A stretch of 64,000 nt of DNA from Streptomyces sp. 3214.6. Lineage in GTDB: Bacteria; Actinomycetota; Actinomycetes; Streptomycetales; Streptomycetaceae. The DNA is taken from assembly GCF_900129855.1 (NCBI RefSeq), contig NZ_LT670819.1:7502001-7566000 (forward strand). The letters run 5' to 3'. Of this stretch, positions 30,383 through 39,914 are shown one piece after another (within the stretch, counting starts at the first letter, position 1; each line of letters begins with the position of its first letter). Both the position numbers and the translations under genes were made by a program. Below the pieces are notes generated by a model. That model worked only from the letters and a program-made list of their open reading frames with translations, was not told where the DNA came from and made no database searches.

Positions 30383-31917
30383 GGCCGGCGCCAGCTCCGT
30401 CCGTCTCGCTCGAGCATCTCGTCGGCCTCGACGGGCCCCCACGTGCCCGACGGGTACTGCGCGGGCCTGCCGTTCCTGTCCCAGTACTGCTCGATCGGGT
30501 CGAGGATCTTCCAGGACAGCTCCACCTCTTCCGTGCGGGGGAAGAGGTTGGAGTCGCCCAGCAGCACGTCGAGGATGAGCCGCTCGTACGCCTCGGGGCT
30601 GGACTCCGTGAAGGACTCGCCGTAGGCGAAGTCCATCGACACGTCCCGGATCTCCATGGAGGTGCCGGGGACCTTGGAGCCGAAGCGGACGGTGATGCCC
30701 TCGTCGGGCTGGACGCGGATGACGATCGCGTTCGCGCCGAGCTCCTCGGTGGCCGTGGAGTCGAACGGGGAGTGCGGGGCCCGCTGGAAGACCACCGCGA
30801 TCTCGGTGACCCGGCGGCCGAGGCGCTTGCCCGTGCGCAGGTAGAAGGGGACGCCCGCCCAGCGGCGGTTGTCGACCTCCACCTTGATGGCGGCGTAGGT
30901 GTCGGTCTTCGACTTGGGGTCGATGCCGTCCTCTTCGAGGTAGCCGACGGCCTTCTCGCCGCCCTGCCAGCCGGCCGCGTACTGGCCGCGCACGGTGTCG
31001 CGGCCCAGGTCCTTCGGCAGCCGTACGGCCCCGAGCACCTTGGTCTTCTCGGCGGCCAGCGCGTCCGCGTCGAAGGAGGAGGGCTCCTCCATCGCGGTCA
31101 GCGCCATCAGCTGGAGCAGGTGGTTCTGGATGACGTCACGGGCGGCGCCGATGCCGTCGTAGTAGCCGGCCCGGCCGCCGATGCCGATGTCCTCGGCCAT
31201 CGTGATCTGCACATGGTCCACGAAGGACCGGTTCCAGATCGGCTCGAACATCGTGTTCGCGAAACGCAGCGCCAGGATGTTCTGGACGGTCTCCTTGCCC
31301 AGGTAGTGGTCGATGCGGAAGACCTGGTCCGGGGCGAAGACCTCGTGGACGACCTGGTTGAGCTCCACGGCCGAGGCGAGGTCGTGGCCGAAGGGCTTCT
31401 CGATGACCGCGCGCCGCCAGGAGCCGCCCTTCTGGTCCGCCAGCCCGTGCTTCTTCAGCTGCTGGATGACCACGGGGAAGGACCGCGGCGGCACGGACAG
31501 GTAGAAGGCGAAGTTGCCGCCCGTGCCCTGCGCCTTGTCGAGCTCCTCGATCGTCGAGCGCAGCCGCTCGAACGCGTCGTCGTCGTCGAAGGTGCCCTGA
31601 ACGAAGCGCATGCCCTGGACGAGCTGCTGCCAGACCTCCTCGCGGAAGGGCGTGCGGGCGTGCTCCTTGACGGCGTCGTGGACCTCCTGCGCGAAGTCCT
31701 CGTGCGCCCACTCGCGGCGGGCGAACCCGACCAGGGAGAAGCCCGGCGGCAGCAGACCCCGGTTGGCGAGGTCGTACACGGCGGGCATGAGCTTCTTCCG
31801 GGACAAATCGCCCGTGACGCCGAAGATGACCAGGCCCGACGGCCCCGCGATACGCGGGAGCCGTCGGTCTGCGGGATCACGGAGCGGATTCGCTCCGGAA
31901 CCGGAATGAGGCGACAA
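30379..31917 (-). CDS. zwf: Glucose-6-phosphate 1-dehydrogenase
   Basis: A 512-residue NADP-linked enzyme opening the oxidative pentose phosphate pathway. Coenzyme motif FGVTGDLSRKKL near the N-terminus and active-site RIDHYLGKE are intact. I chose TTG 31917: GGAGGG lies 8 bp upstream, the gene then starts 4 bp after tal and matches normal Zwf length. The longer open frame has no family similarity. Stop overlaps the opcA ATG. Confidence 0.96.
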   Translation of the reverse strand: MSPHSGSGANPLRDPADRRLPRIAGPSGLVIFGVTGDLSRKKLMPAVYDLANRGLLPPGFSLVGFARREWAHEDFAQEVHDAVKEHARTPFREEVWQQLVQGMRFVQGTFDDDDAFERLRSTIEELDKAQGTGGNFAFYLSVPPRSFPVVIQQLKKHGLADQKGGSWRRAVIEKPFGHDLASAVELNQVVHEVFAPDQVFRIDHYLGKETVQNILALRFANTMFEPIWNRSFVDHVQITMAEDIGIGGRAGYYDGIGAARDVIQNHLLQLMALTAMEEPSSFDADALAAEKTKVLGAVRLPKDLGRDTVRGQYAAGWQGGEKAVGYLEEDGIDPKSKTDTYAAIKVEVDNRRWAGVPFYLRTGKRLGRRVTEIAVVFQRAPHSPFDSTATEELGANAIVIRVQPDEGITVRFGSKVPGTSMEIRDVSMDFAYGESFTESSPEAYERLILDVLLGDSNLFPRTEEVELSWKILDPIEQYWDRNGRPAQYPSGTWGPVEADEMLERDGRSWRRP

Positions 31918-31921
31918 GATT

Positions 31922-33040
31922 TCAGCCCTCCGAGGGGGCGAGGCGTTCCAGCTCCGCCTCGGTCGACTTGAGCAGGTCGTTCCAGGACGCCTCGAACTTC
32001 TCGACGCCCTCGTCCTCCAGCAGCTGCACCACGTCGGCGTAGGAGATCCCGAGCTTCTCGACGGCGTCGAGCTCGGCGCGGGCCTGCTCATAGGTGCCGG
32101 CGACCGCGTTGCCGGTGATCTGCCCGTGGTCCTCGGTGGCGAACAGGGTCGCCTCCGGCATGGTGTTGACCGTGTTCGGCGCGACCAGGTCGTCGACGTA
32201 CAGGGTGTCCTTGTACGCGGGGTCCTTCACGCCGGTGGAGGCCCACAGCGGACGCTGCTTGTTCGCGCCCGCCTTCTCCAGCGCGCTCCAGCGCTCGCCA
32301 GCGAAGACCTCCTCGTACGCCTGGTAGGCCAAGCGGGCGTTGGCGACGCCGGCCTTGCCGCGGGCGGCCTTGGCCTCGTCGGTGCCGAGCGCGTCGAGCC
32401 GCTTGTCGATCTCGGTGTCCACGCGGGACACGAAGAAGGACGCCACGGAGTGGATCAGGGACAGGTCCAGGCCCTTGGCCTGCGCCTTCTCCAGGCCCGC
32501 CAGGTAGGCGTCCATGACCTCGCGGTAGCGCTCGAGGGAGAAGATCAGCGTGACGTTGACGCTGATGCCGTTGCCGATGACCTCGGTGATCGCCGGCAGG
32601 CCCGCCCGGGTGGCCGGGATCTTGATCAGCGTGTTGGGCCGGTCCACCAGCCAGGCCAGCTGCTTGGCCTCGGCGACCGTCGGCTTGGTGTGGTGCGCCA
32701 GGCGCGGGTCGACCTCGATGGACACCCGGCCGTCCTGGCCGCCGGTGGCGTCGAAGACCGGGCGCAGGATGTCGGCGGCGTCGCGGACGTCCGCCGTCGT
32801 GATCATGCGGATGGCCTCTTCGACGGTGACCTTGCGGGCGGCGAGGTCGGAGAGCTGCTGCTCGTAACCGTCGCCGCTGCTGATCGCCTTCTGGAAGATC
32901 GACGGGTTGGTGGTGACGCCCACGACGTGCTGCTGGTCGATCAGTTCCGCGAGGTTGCCGGACGTGATCCGCTTGCGCGACAGGTCGTCCAGCCAGATCG
33001 CGACGCCCTCCTCGGAGAGGCGCTTGAGTGCGTCTGTCAT
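31922..33040 (-). CDS. tal: Transaldolase
   Basis: A 372-residue class I aldolase of the non-oxidative pentose phosphate pathway. Motifs: GVTTNPSIFQKAI and the Schiff-base Lys in NTLIKIPAT. Length and sequence fit the actinobacterial transaldolase subfamily. TAGGAGAT precedes ATG 33040. It lies 33 bp after tkt and 4 bp before zwf. Confidence 0.97.
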   Translation of the reverse strand: MTDALKRLSEEGVAIWLDDLSRKRITSGNLAELIDQQHVVGVTTNPSIFQKAISSGDGYEQQLSDLAARKVTVEEAIRMITTADVRDAADILRPVFDATGGQDGRVSIEVDPRLAHHTKPTVAEAKQLAWLVDRPNTLIKIPATRAGLPAITEVIGNGISVNVTLIFSLERYREVMDAYLAGLEKAQAKGLDLSLIHSVASFFVSRVDTEIDKRLDALGTDEAKAARGKAGVANARLAYQAYEEVFAGERWSALEKAGANKQRPLWASTGVKDPAYKDTLYVDDLVAPNTVNTMPEATLFATEDHGQITGNAVAGTYEQARAELDAVEKLGISYADVVQLLEDEGVEKFEASWNDLLKSTEAELERLAPSEG

Positions 33041-33073
33041 GGAATTACATCTCCTACGTGTCGTATGTGAGCG

Positions 33074-35161
33074 TCAGCGCTGGGCGGCGGTGAGGGATTC
33101 CCGGGCCTGCGCGGCCACGTTCTGCGCAGTGAAGCCGTACTCCTGGAAGAGGACCTTGCCGTCGGCGGAAGCACCGAAGTGCTCCAGGGAAACGATGCGA
33201 CCGGCGTCCCCGACGTACTTGTGCCAGGTGAGACCGATGCCCGCCTCGACCGAGACCCGGGCCTTGACGGACGGGGGCAGGACGCTGTCCCGGTACCCCT
33301 GGTCCTGCTCCTCGAACCACTCCACGCAGGGCATGGACACGACGCGGGTGGGCACGCCGTCGGCCTCCAGCTGCTCGCGTGCCTCGACGGCCACGTGCAC
33401 CTCGGAACCGGTCGCGAGGAGGATCACCTCGGGCGTCCCCGTGGAGGCCTCGAACAGGACGTAACCGCCCTTGGCCGCGTCCTCGTTGGCCTCGTACGTC
33501 GGCACACCCTGGCGGGTGAGGGCCAGACCGTGCGGGGCGCCCTTGCCGAAGACCTTCGTCCAGCGCCTGAGGATCTCGCGCCAGGCGATCGTGGTCTCGT
33601 TGGCGTCGGCCGGGCGGACGACGTTCAGGCCCGGGATGGCGCGCAGCGAGGCGAGGTGCTCGACCGGCTGGTGGGTGGGGCCGTCCTCGCCGAGGCCGAT
33701 GGAGTCGTGCGTCCACACGTACGTCACCGGCAGGTGCATGAGCGCGGACAGGCGTACGGCGTTGCGCATGTAGTCGGAGAACACCAGGAACGTGCCGCCG
33801 TAGATGCGGGTGTTGCCGTGCAGCGCGATGCCGTTCATCTCCGCGGCCATGGAGTGCTCGCGGATGCCGAAGTGGATCGTGCGGCCGTACGGGTCCGCCT
33901 CCGGCAGCGGGTTGTCCGCCGGGAGGAACGACGACGTCTTGTCGATCGTCGTGTTGTTGGAGCCGGCGAGGTCGGCGGAACCGCCCCACAGCTCGGGGAT
34001 GACCGCGCCGAGGGCCTGCAGCACCTTGCCCGAGGCGGCACGCGTGGCGACGCCCTTGCCGGGCTCGAAGACCGGGAGCTTCTCCTCCCAGCCGGTGGGC
34101 AGCTCGCCCGCGGCGACACGGTCGAACTCGGCGGCGCGCTCGGGGTTGTTGTCCCGCCACTGCTGGAAGGACTTCTCCCACACCGCGCGGGCCGCCTGGC
34201 CGCGCTCCAGGGCGCCCCGGGTGTGGCCGATGACCTCGTCGGCGACCTCGAAGCTCTGCTCCGGGTCGAAGCCCAGAACGCGCTTGGTGGCCGCGACCTC
34301 GTCGTCGCCGAGCGCCGAGCCGTGCGCCGCCTCGGTGTTCTGCGCGTTCGGCGCGGGCCAGGCGATGATCGAGCGCATCGCAATGAAGGACGGCTTGTCC
34401 GTCACCTGCTTCGCGGCCTCGATCGCGTCGTAGAGGGCGTGCGGGTCGAGGTCGCCGTCCGGCTTCGGGGCGACGCGCTGCACATGCCAGCCGTACGCCT
34501 CGTACCGCTTGGCGGTGTCCTCGGACACGGCCGTCTCGGTGTCGCCCTCGATCGAGATGTGGTTGTCGTCCCACAGCAGGATCAGGTTGCCGAGCTTTTG
34601 GTGACCGGCCAGCGAGGACGCCTCGGCGGAGATGCCCTCCTGGAGGCAGCCGTCACCGGCGATCGCGTAGACGAAGTGGTCGAACGGCGACTCGCCGACC
34701 GGGGCGTCGGGGTCGAACAGACCGCGCTCGTAGCGGGCGGCCATCGCCATGCCGACGGCGTTGGCGACACCCTGGCCCAGCGGGCCGGTCGTCGTCTCCA
34801 CGCCCGTGGTGTGCCCGTACTCCGGGTGACCCGGCGTCTTCGAGCCCCACGTGCGGAACGACTTCAGGTCATCCAGCTCCAGGCCGAAGCCGGCCAGGTA
34901 CAGCTGGGTGTAGAGGGTCAGGGACGAGTGGCCCGCGGACAGCACGAACCGGTCGCGGCCCACCCAGTCGGCGTCCGCCGGGTCGTGCCGCATCACCTTC
35001 TGGAAGAGGGTGTACGCGGCAGGTGCCAGGCTCATGGCCGTACCCGGATGGCCGTTGCCGACCTTCTGTACGGCATCGGCGGCCAGGACGCGGGCGGTGT
35101 CCACGGCCCGCTGGTCCAACTCGGTCCACTCGAGGTCTGTGGTGGTCGGCTTGGTGCTCAC
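33074..35161 (-). CDS. tkt: Transketolase
   Basis: A 695-residue thiamine-diphosphate enzyme. N-terminal GNGHPGTAMSLAPAAY, the TPP/Mg motif GDGCLQEG with downstream WDDN, and the pyrimidine-domain GIREHSMAAEMNGIAL are all visible. GTG 35161 follows GAGGAGCC about 11 bp upstream. First gene of the operon; its promoter must lie in the 355-bp spacer shared with ctaB. Confidence 0.98.
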   Translation of the reverse strand: MSTKPTTTDLEWTELDQRAVDTARVLAADAVQKVGNGHPGTAMSLAPAAYTLFQKVMRHDPADADWVGRDRFVLSAGHSSLTLYTQLYLAGFGLELDDLKSFRTWGSKTPGHPEYGHTTGVETTTGPLGQGVANAVGMAMAARYERGLFDPDAPVGESPFDHFVYAIAGDGCLQEGISAEASSLAGHQKLGNLILLWDDNHISIEGDTETAVSEDTAKRYEAYGWHVQRVAPKPDGDLDPHALYDAIEAAKQVTDKPSFIAMRSIIAWPAPNAQNTEAAHGSALGDDEVAATKRVLGFDPEQSFEVADEVIGHTRGALERGQAARAVWEKSFQQWRDNNPERAAEFDRVAAGELPTGWEEKLPVFEPGKGVATRAASGKVLQALGAVIPELWGGSADLAGSNNTTIDKTSSFLPADNPLPEADPYGRTIHFGIREHSMAAEMNGIALHGNTRIYGGTFLVFSDYMRNAVRLSALMHLPVTYVWTHDSIGLGEDGPTHQPVEHLASLRAIPGLNVVRPADANETTIAWREILRRWTKVFGKGAPHGLALTRQGVPTYEANEDAAKGGYVLFEASTGTPEVILLATGSEVHVAVEAREQLEADGVPTRVVSMPCVEWFEEQDQGYRDSVLPPSVKARVSVEAGIGLTWHKYVGDAGRIVSLEHFGASADGKVLFQEYGFTAQNVAAQARESLTAAQR

Positions 35162-35516
35162 CCTGGGTCAGGGCTCCTCTCCACATGTCACGCATGTCGA
35201 ATGCCGGTGCACGCGGCGCCCACCGGCCGTTGTCGAGCCTACCCCCGACAGAACGTGCATTTTTTCGAGTCATTCCAGACTGCCGGGACTCTTCGGGATC
35301 CGCCTCCCGACCGGTGTGTTTCCTGTTCGGCAAGTGAATACGGAGCCGCTCGTACGAGTGCTCAACAGAGTGGTCCCCGGCTCTTCCGCCGCCGCCGTCC
35401 AACACGACCCCACCCCCGCGAATAACGGGGTATGGGCAACGTCTACAGTGGCGTGGTACGCGCGAGCCTTTACCCCGTATTCACACGGGCGGGCTCGCTG
35501 GGAGTCTCTGTCAGGG
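35162..35516. other. Divergent promoter region tkt / ctaB
   Basis: Gene-free. On the minus strand TAGGCT (35236-35241) is a possible tkt -10; on the plus strand TACAGT (35444-35449) is a possible ctaB -10. Neither has a convincing -35. A run of six T at about 35260-35265 is unusual for this DNA. Confidence 0.4.
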
Positions 35517-36470
35517 GTGTGCGTGACGGCCGTTGAATCCCGTCCACTGGGGATTATCGGGACGAGCCAGAGCCCGAACCGGCGGCCGCTCGGGGCCCGG
35601 GTCAAGGCGTTCGTGGCGCTGACCAAGCCGCGGATCATCGAGCTGCTGCTGATCACCACCGTCCCGGTGATGTTCCTGGCGCAGCAGGGCGTCCCGGACC
35701 TCGGCCTGGTGCTGCTGACCTGCCTGGGCGGCTACCTCTCCGCGGGCGGCGCCAACGCGCTGAACATGTACATCGACCGCGACATCGACGCGCTGATGGA
35801 CCGCACCTCGCAGCGCCCGCTGGTCACCGGGATGGTCAGCCCGCGTGAATGTCTCGCCTTCGGCATCACCCTCGCGGTGGTCTCGACGCTCCTGTTCGGT
35901 CTGACCGTCAACTGGCTGTCGGCCTGGCTCGCCCTCGGCGCCCTCCTCTTCTACGTCGTCGTCTACACGATGATCCTCAAGCGGCGTACCTCGCAGAACA
36001 TCGTGTGGGGCGGCATCGCGGGCTGTATGCCGGTGCTGATCGGCTGGTCGGCCGTCACCGACTCCGTGTCCTGGGCGCCGGTCATCCTCTTCCTGGTCAT
36101 GTTCTTCTGGACGCCGCCGCACTACTGGCCGCTGTCCATGAAGGTGAAGGACGACTACGCGCGCGTGGGTGTGCCGATGCTGCCGGTCGTCGCCTCCAAC
36201 AAGGTCGTCGCCAAGCAGATCGTCCTCTACAGCTGGGTGATGGTCGTCGTCTCGCTGCTGCTGACCCCGCTGGGCTACACCGGCTGGTTCTACACCTCGG
36301 TCGCGCTGGTGGCCGGCGGCTGGTGGCTGTGGGAGGCGCACGCGCTGCAGAACCGCGCGAAGGCCGAGGCGACGGGCGGGAAGCTGAAGGAGATGCGGCT
36401 GTTCCACTGGTCCATCACCTATGTGTCGCTGCTGTTCGTGGCGGTCGCGGTGGACCCCTTCCTGAGGTAA
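35517..36470 (+). CDS. ctaB: Protohaem IX farnesyltransferase (haem o synthase)
   Basis: A 317-residue UbiA-type prenyltransferase that farnesylates haem b for cytochrome oxidase. The first Asp-rich motif is NALNMYIDRDIDALMDRT, the second is DDYARVGVPMLP, and about nine hydrophobic segments are present. GTG 35517 gives the N-terminus CVTAVESRP that I recall from other streptomycetes; GTG 35523 with AGGGG close by is an alternative. Works upstream of ctaA, found 1.6 kb away. Confidence 0.96.
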   Translation: MCVTAVESRPLGIIGTSQSPNRRPLGARVKAFVALTKPRIIELLLITTVPVMFLAQQGVPDLGLVLLTCLGGYLSAGGANALNMYIDRDIDALMDRTSQRPLVTGMVSPRECLAFGITLAVVSTLLFGLTVNWLSAWLALGALLFYVVVYTMILKRRTSQNIVWGGIAGCMPVLIGWSAVTDSVSWAPVILFLVMFFWTPPHYWPLSMKVKDDYARVGVPMLPVVASNKVVAKQIVLYSWVMVVVSLLLTPLGYTGWFYTSVALVAGGWWLWEAHALQNRAKAEATGGKLKEMRLFHWSITYVSLLFVAVAVDPFLR

Positions 36471-36512
36471 GCGTCACGCCCTGCGGCCGTCGCCGTTCGA
36501 TCTACCCGTCGG

Positions 36513-36518
36513 TAGCAT
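36513..36518 (+). promoter_or_regulatory. Predicted -10 box of a leaderless small gene
   Basis: TAGCAT ends 7 nt before ATG 36526 with no purine-rich stretch between. No clear -35 at normal spacing. Confidence 0.45.
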
Positions 36519-36525
36519 CCTGCCC

Positions 36526-36858
36526 ATGGCAGACACGCAGCAGGTTGACGCGAAGGCCGAGCGCAGCACCGCCCGCCTCAGCAAGCAGATCAACGCTTTC
36601 TCCAAGGAGCACGGCGGCGCCGAGGCGCAGGTCGCGTACATCGGCGAGCGCGGCGCCCGCATCGTCCTCGTCGGCGAGGACGGCGGCTGGGGCGACCTCG
36701 TGGCCCCCTCGGTGGAGATCGCCCGGCAGGCCGTCGAGAAGGCCGGGCTCACACTCCACGAGACCTTCGACGGCGAGTTCGCGGCCAAGGTGAAGACCGG
36801 ACCGTACGAGTGGAGCCGTATGGCGGGGATCCAGGTCGGCGGACCGAAGAACAGCTGA
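36526..36858 (+). CDS. Conserved hypothetical protein (110 aa)
   Basis: A small acidic soluble protein with no signal or membrane segment. It begins with a helical region (STARLSKQINAFSKEHG) followed by an alpha/beta pattern (AYIGERGARIVLVGEDG) and ends KTGPYEWSRMAGIQVGG. I do not recognise a family with known function. It stands alone between ctaB and the amidohydrolase and appears leaderless. Confidence 0.8.
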   Translation: MADTQQVDAKAERSTARLSKQINAFSKEHGGAEAQVAYIGERGARIVLVGEDGGWGDLVAPSVEIARQAVEKAGLTLHETFDGEFAAKVKTGPYEWSRMAGIQVGGPKNS

Positions 36859-36899
36859 AGGACCCCTTCGGCACTACCTGACACCCGGTTCACCCGTTA

Positions 36900-36921
36900 G
36901 GACCTCAGGAGCACGAGGTCC
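36900..36921 (+). other. Small hairpin before the amidohydrolase gene
   Basis: GGACCTC (36900-36906) pairs with GAGGTCC (36915-36921). It may be a weak terminator of the preceding gene or a leader structure. Confidence 0.35.
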
Positions 36922-36938
36922 AGTCCAGGGGAGTCCGG

Positions 36939-38045
36939 ATGATCGAAACGCCGTCCTTGGTGGACCAGTACTGCCACGGCGTCCTGAGAACGGAGCTGGG
37001 TCTCGGCACCTTCGAGGCCCAGCTGGCGCGTACCGAGGGCCCGCCCGCCCCGGGTACGACGCTCTTCGACACCCAGACCGGGTTCGCGGTACGCCGTTGG
37101 TGCCCCCCGCTGCTCGGCCTGGAACCGCACGCCCCGCCCGCCCGGTATCTGGCCAGGCGTCGTGAACTCGGCGTACTGGAAGCGGGCCGCCGGCTGCTGC
37201 GCGGCAGCGGCATCACCACCTACCTGGTCGACACGGGCCTGCCCGGCGACCTCACCGGACCGGGCGAGCTGGCCCGCGCGGGAGCGGCCGAGGCCCGCGA
37301 GATCGTGCGTCTGGAACTCCTCGCCGAACAGGTCGCGGACACCTCGGGCACCGTCGAGTCGTTCCTCGCCAACCTCGCCGAGGCGGTTCACGCGGCCGCC
37401 GCGAACGCCGTGGCCTTCACCTCCGTCGCGGGCGTCCGGCACGGTCTCGCGCTGGCGCCCGAGCCGCCCGGGCCGGGGGAGGTGCGGGGCGCGGCGGGCC
37501 ACTGGCTGGCCGCCCGGCGGGTCGGCGGCGAGCTGAGCGACCCGGTGCTGCTACGGCATCTGCTGTGGATCGCCGTCGCCTCGGGACTGCCGCTGCAACT
37601 GCACGCGGGACTCGGGGCGCCGGGGGCGCGCATCGACCGCACCGACCCCGTGCTGCTCACCGACTTCGTCCGCGCGACGGCCGGTCTGGGCACCGACCTC
37701 GTCCTGCTGCACGGCTACCCCTACCACCGCCACGCCGCCCATCTCGCCGGCGTCTTCCCGCATGTGTACGCCGACTCCGGCGCGGCCCTGGTACGGACCG
37801 GCGCCCGCGCCGCGACGATCCTCGCGGAGATCCTGGAACTGGCCCCCTTCGGCAAGATCCTGTTCTCCAGCGGCGCGCAGGGGCTGCCCGAGCTGCACGT
37901 GGTCGGGGCGCGGCTGTTCCGCGAGGCACTGGCACGGGTGCTGGGCACCTGGGTCGCGGAGGGGGCGTGGTCGCTGACGGACGCGCAGCGGGTGGCGCAA
38001 CTGATCGCGGCGGGCAACGCGCGCAGGGTGTACGGCCTGGCCTGA
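36939..38045 (+). CDS. Amidohydrolase-family protein (FluG-like)
   Basis: A 368-residue TIM-barrel amidohydrolase. Visible metal-site elements are QLHAG near residue 225, LLHGYPYHR and YADSGAAL, giving two His and an Asp. The N-terminal HxH motif is altered: VDQYCHG keeps only one of the two His, so the site may be mononuclear or the activity changed. Related domains occur fused to glutamine synthetase in FluG. Substrate unknown. AGGGGAG lies 7 bp before ATG 36939. Convergent with ctaA, 29 bp apart. Confidence 0.78.
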   Translation: MIETPSLVDQYCHGVLRTELGLGTFEAQLARTEGPPAPGTTLFDTQTGFAVRRWCPPLLGLEPHAPPARYLARRRELGVLEAGRRLLRGSGITTYLVDTGLPGDLTGPGELARAGAAEAREIVRLELLAEQVADTSGTVESFLANLAEAVHAAAANAVAFTSVAGVRHGLALAPEPPGPGEVRGAAGHWLAARRVGGELSDPVLLRHLLWIAVASGLPLQLHAGLGAPGARIDRTDPVLLTDFVRATAGLGTDLVLLHGYPYHRHAAHLAGVFPHVYADSGAALVRTGARAATILAEILELAPFGKILFSSGAQGLPELHVVGARLFREALARVLGTWVAEGAWSLTDAQRVAQLIAAGNARRVYGLA

Positions 38046-38074
38046 GGCGTACCGACCCCGCGCCGGCGCCCGCG

Positions 38075-39070
38075 TCAGCGGGAGGTCGCCTCGACGCGGC
38101 CGGCGGGCCGGGGCAGCTGGAGGTCCACGCCGTCGACGGGGCGTTCGCGCAGCGCCAGCAGCACCCTCAGCACCGCGATCCACACCAGGCAGGAGCCGAA
38201 CATGTGCACCCCGACGAGGGCCTCGGGGAGATCCGTGAAGTACTGGACGTAGCCGATGACGCCCTGGGCGAGGAGCACCAGGAACAGATCCCGGACGCGG
38301 TCCGGCGGACCCTTGGGGGAGTCGACCGCCTTCAGGACGAACCACAGGGCGAACGTCAGCGTCACGACGATCCACGCGAGCACGGCGTGCAGCTTGCTCA
38401 CCGTCTCCCAGTCCAGCGGCATCCGCTCGACCTCGCTGGAGTCGCCCGCGTGCGGGCCGGAGCCGGTGACCACCGTGCCGACGGCGATCAGCAGCGCCGA
38501 GGCGCCGACCAGGAACCACACCAGCTGCCGCACGGACGTGCCGACCACCGGCTCGGGCGCCCCGTCGCCCTCCCGGGTGCGCTGCCACATCAGCGTGGCG
38601 ACGGCGGTGAGCGCCGAGGCCAGCAGGAAGTGCGCCGCGACCGTGTACGGGTTGAGGCCGACGAGCACCACGATGCCGCCGAGGACCGCGTTGCCCATCA
38701 CGAGCCAGAACTGCGCCCAGCCCAGCCGGGTCAGACTCCTGCGGTACGGCTTCTCCGAGCGCGCCGCGATGATCGCCCAGCCGACGGCCGCGCACAGCAC
38801 GTACGTCAGCATGCGGTTGCCGAACTCGATGGCGCCGTGGAAGCCCATCGCGCTGGTCGCGGTGAGCGAGTCGGCGGTGCACTTGGGCCAGGTCGGGCAG
38901 CCAAGGCCGGAGCCCGTGAGGCGTACGGCGCCGCCGGTGACCACGATGACCACCGACATCACGAGCGCGAACAGAGCCGCCCGCTGCACCGTCCGGGGGG
39001 TGGGGGTCCAGCGTTCGGCGATGAAGGCGAGGGGGTTGCGCACGGCGGCTACGGCGTCGGCACGGGTCAC
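38075..39070 (-). CDS. ctaA: Haem A synthase
   Basis: A polytopic membrane protein of 331 residues that oxidises haem o to haem a. About eight hydrophobic segments, the paired Cys in GLGCPTWPKC, and four conserved His (FHGAIEFGNR, AAHFLL, KLHAVLAW, GVHMFGS) are present. GTG 39070 fits the GGGAGG 9-10 bp upstream; in-frame GTG 39079 and ATG 39088 are alternatives. Partner of ctaB. Confidence 0.94.
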   Translation of the reverse strand: MTRADAVAAVRNPLAFIAERWTPTPRTVQRAALFALVMSVVIVVTGGAVRLTGSGLGCPTWPKCTADSLTATSAMGFHGAIEFGNRMLTYVLCAAVGWAIIAARSEKPYRRSLTRLGWAQFWLVMGNAVLGGIVVLVGLNPYTVAAHFLLASALTAVATLMWQRTREGDGAPEPVVGTSVRQLVWFLVGASALLIAVGTVVTGSGPHAGDSSEVERMPLDWETVSKLHAVLAWIVVTLTFALWFVLKAVDSPKGPPDRVRDLFLVLLAQGVIGYVQYFTDLPEALVGVHMFGSCLVWIAVLRVLLALRERPVDGVDLQLPRPAGRVEATSR

Positions 39071-39143
39071 GTTTGGCACGCCTCCCATCGTAGGCGGCCG
39101 CTTGTGCACGCTTTCACGAGGGGGCCCCGTCCGCCGTGTGTCC

Positions 39144-39914
39144 TTACTCCCAGCGGAAGAACCGGCCGGCCGCCGCGAGAGCGACGACCGCCCAGACCGC
39201 GAGGATCCCAAGGTCGGCCCAGGGCATGCCCGCGCCGTGCTGGAGGACGTCCCGCAGGCCGTCCGAGAGGGCCGAGATGGGCAGCAGACCGAGCACGTCC
39301 TGGGCGGCGGGCGGGAACCTGTCGAGCGGGACGATCACCCCGCCGCCCACCAGCAGCAGCAGAAAGACCAGGTTGGCCGCGGCCAGCGTCGCCTCCGCCT
39401 TCAGGGTGCCCGCCATCAGCAGACCGAGACCCGAGAAGGCGGCCGTGCCGAGGACCAGGAGCAGCAGGACGGCCACGGGGTTCCCGTGCGGGTTCCAGCC
39501 CAGCGCGAACGCGATCACCGTCAGGAGGATCACCTGGAGGACCTCGGTGACCAGGACCGACAGGGTCTTCGCCGCCATCAGGCCCCAGCGGGGCAGCGGC
39601 GAGGAGGCGAGCCGCTTCAGGACGCCGTAGCGGCGTTCGAAGCCGGTCGCGATGGCCTGACCGGTGAAGGCCGTCGACATCACGGCGAGCGCGAGGATGC
39701 CGGGGGTGAGGAAGTCCACCGCCTTGCCCGCGCCGGTGTCGACGATGTCCACGCTGCTGAACAGGACCAGCAGAAGCGTCGGGATCACGACGGTGAGCAG
39801 CAGTTGCTCGCCGTTGCGCAGGAGCATCTTCGTCTCCAGCGCCGCCTGGGTCCCGATCATGCGGGGCAGGGGCGCGGCCCCGGGGTTCGGCGTATAGGTG
39901 CCGGTGGCGGTCAC
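39144..39914 (-). CDS. ABC-2 type exporter, permease subunit
   Basis: A 256-residue membrane protein with six hydrophobic segments and the ABC-2 signature region (ERRYGVLKRLASSPLPRWG). Substrate unknown; daunorubicin- or antibiotic-type exporters have this layout. GTG 39914 overlaps the ATPase stop (GTGA). It ends 65 bp from the ctaA start on the same strand; co-transcription with ctaA is possible, and such an ABC pair next to ctaA is a recurring arrangement in actinobacteria as I recall. Confidence 0.88.
   Translation of the reverse strand: MTATGTYTPNPGAAPLPRMIGTQAALETKMLLRNGEQLLLTVVIPTLLLVLFSSVDIVDTGAGKAVDFLTPGILALAVMSTAFTGQAIATGFERRYGVLKRLASSPLPRWGLMAAKTLSVLVTEVLQVILLTVIAFALGWNPHGNPVAVLLLLVLGTAAFSGLGLLMAGTLKAEATLAAANLVFLLLLVGGGVIVPLDRFPPAAQDVLGLLPISALSDGLRDVLQHGAGMPWADLGILAVWAVVALAAAGRFFRWE

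Noticed and set aside
28401..35161. Pentose phosphate gene cluster as a novel system
   Set aside because: tkt-tal-zwf-opcA-pgl is the standard actinobacterial order.
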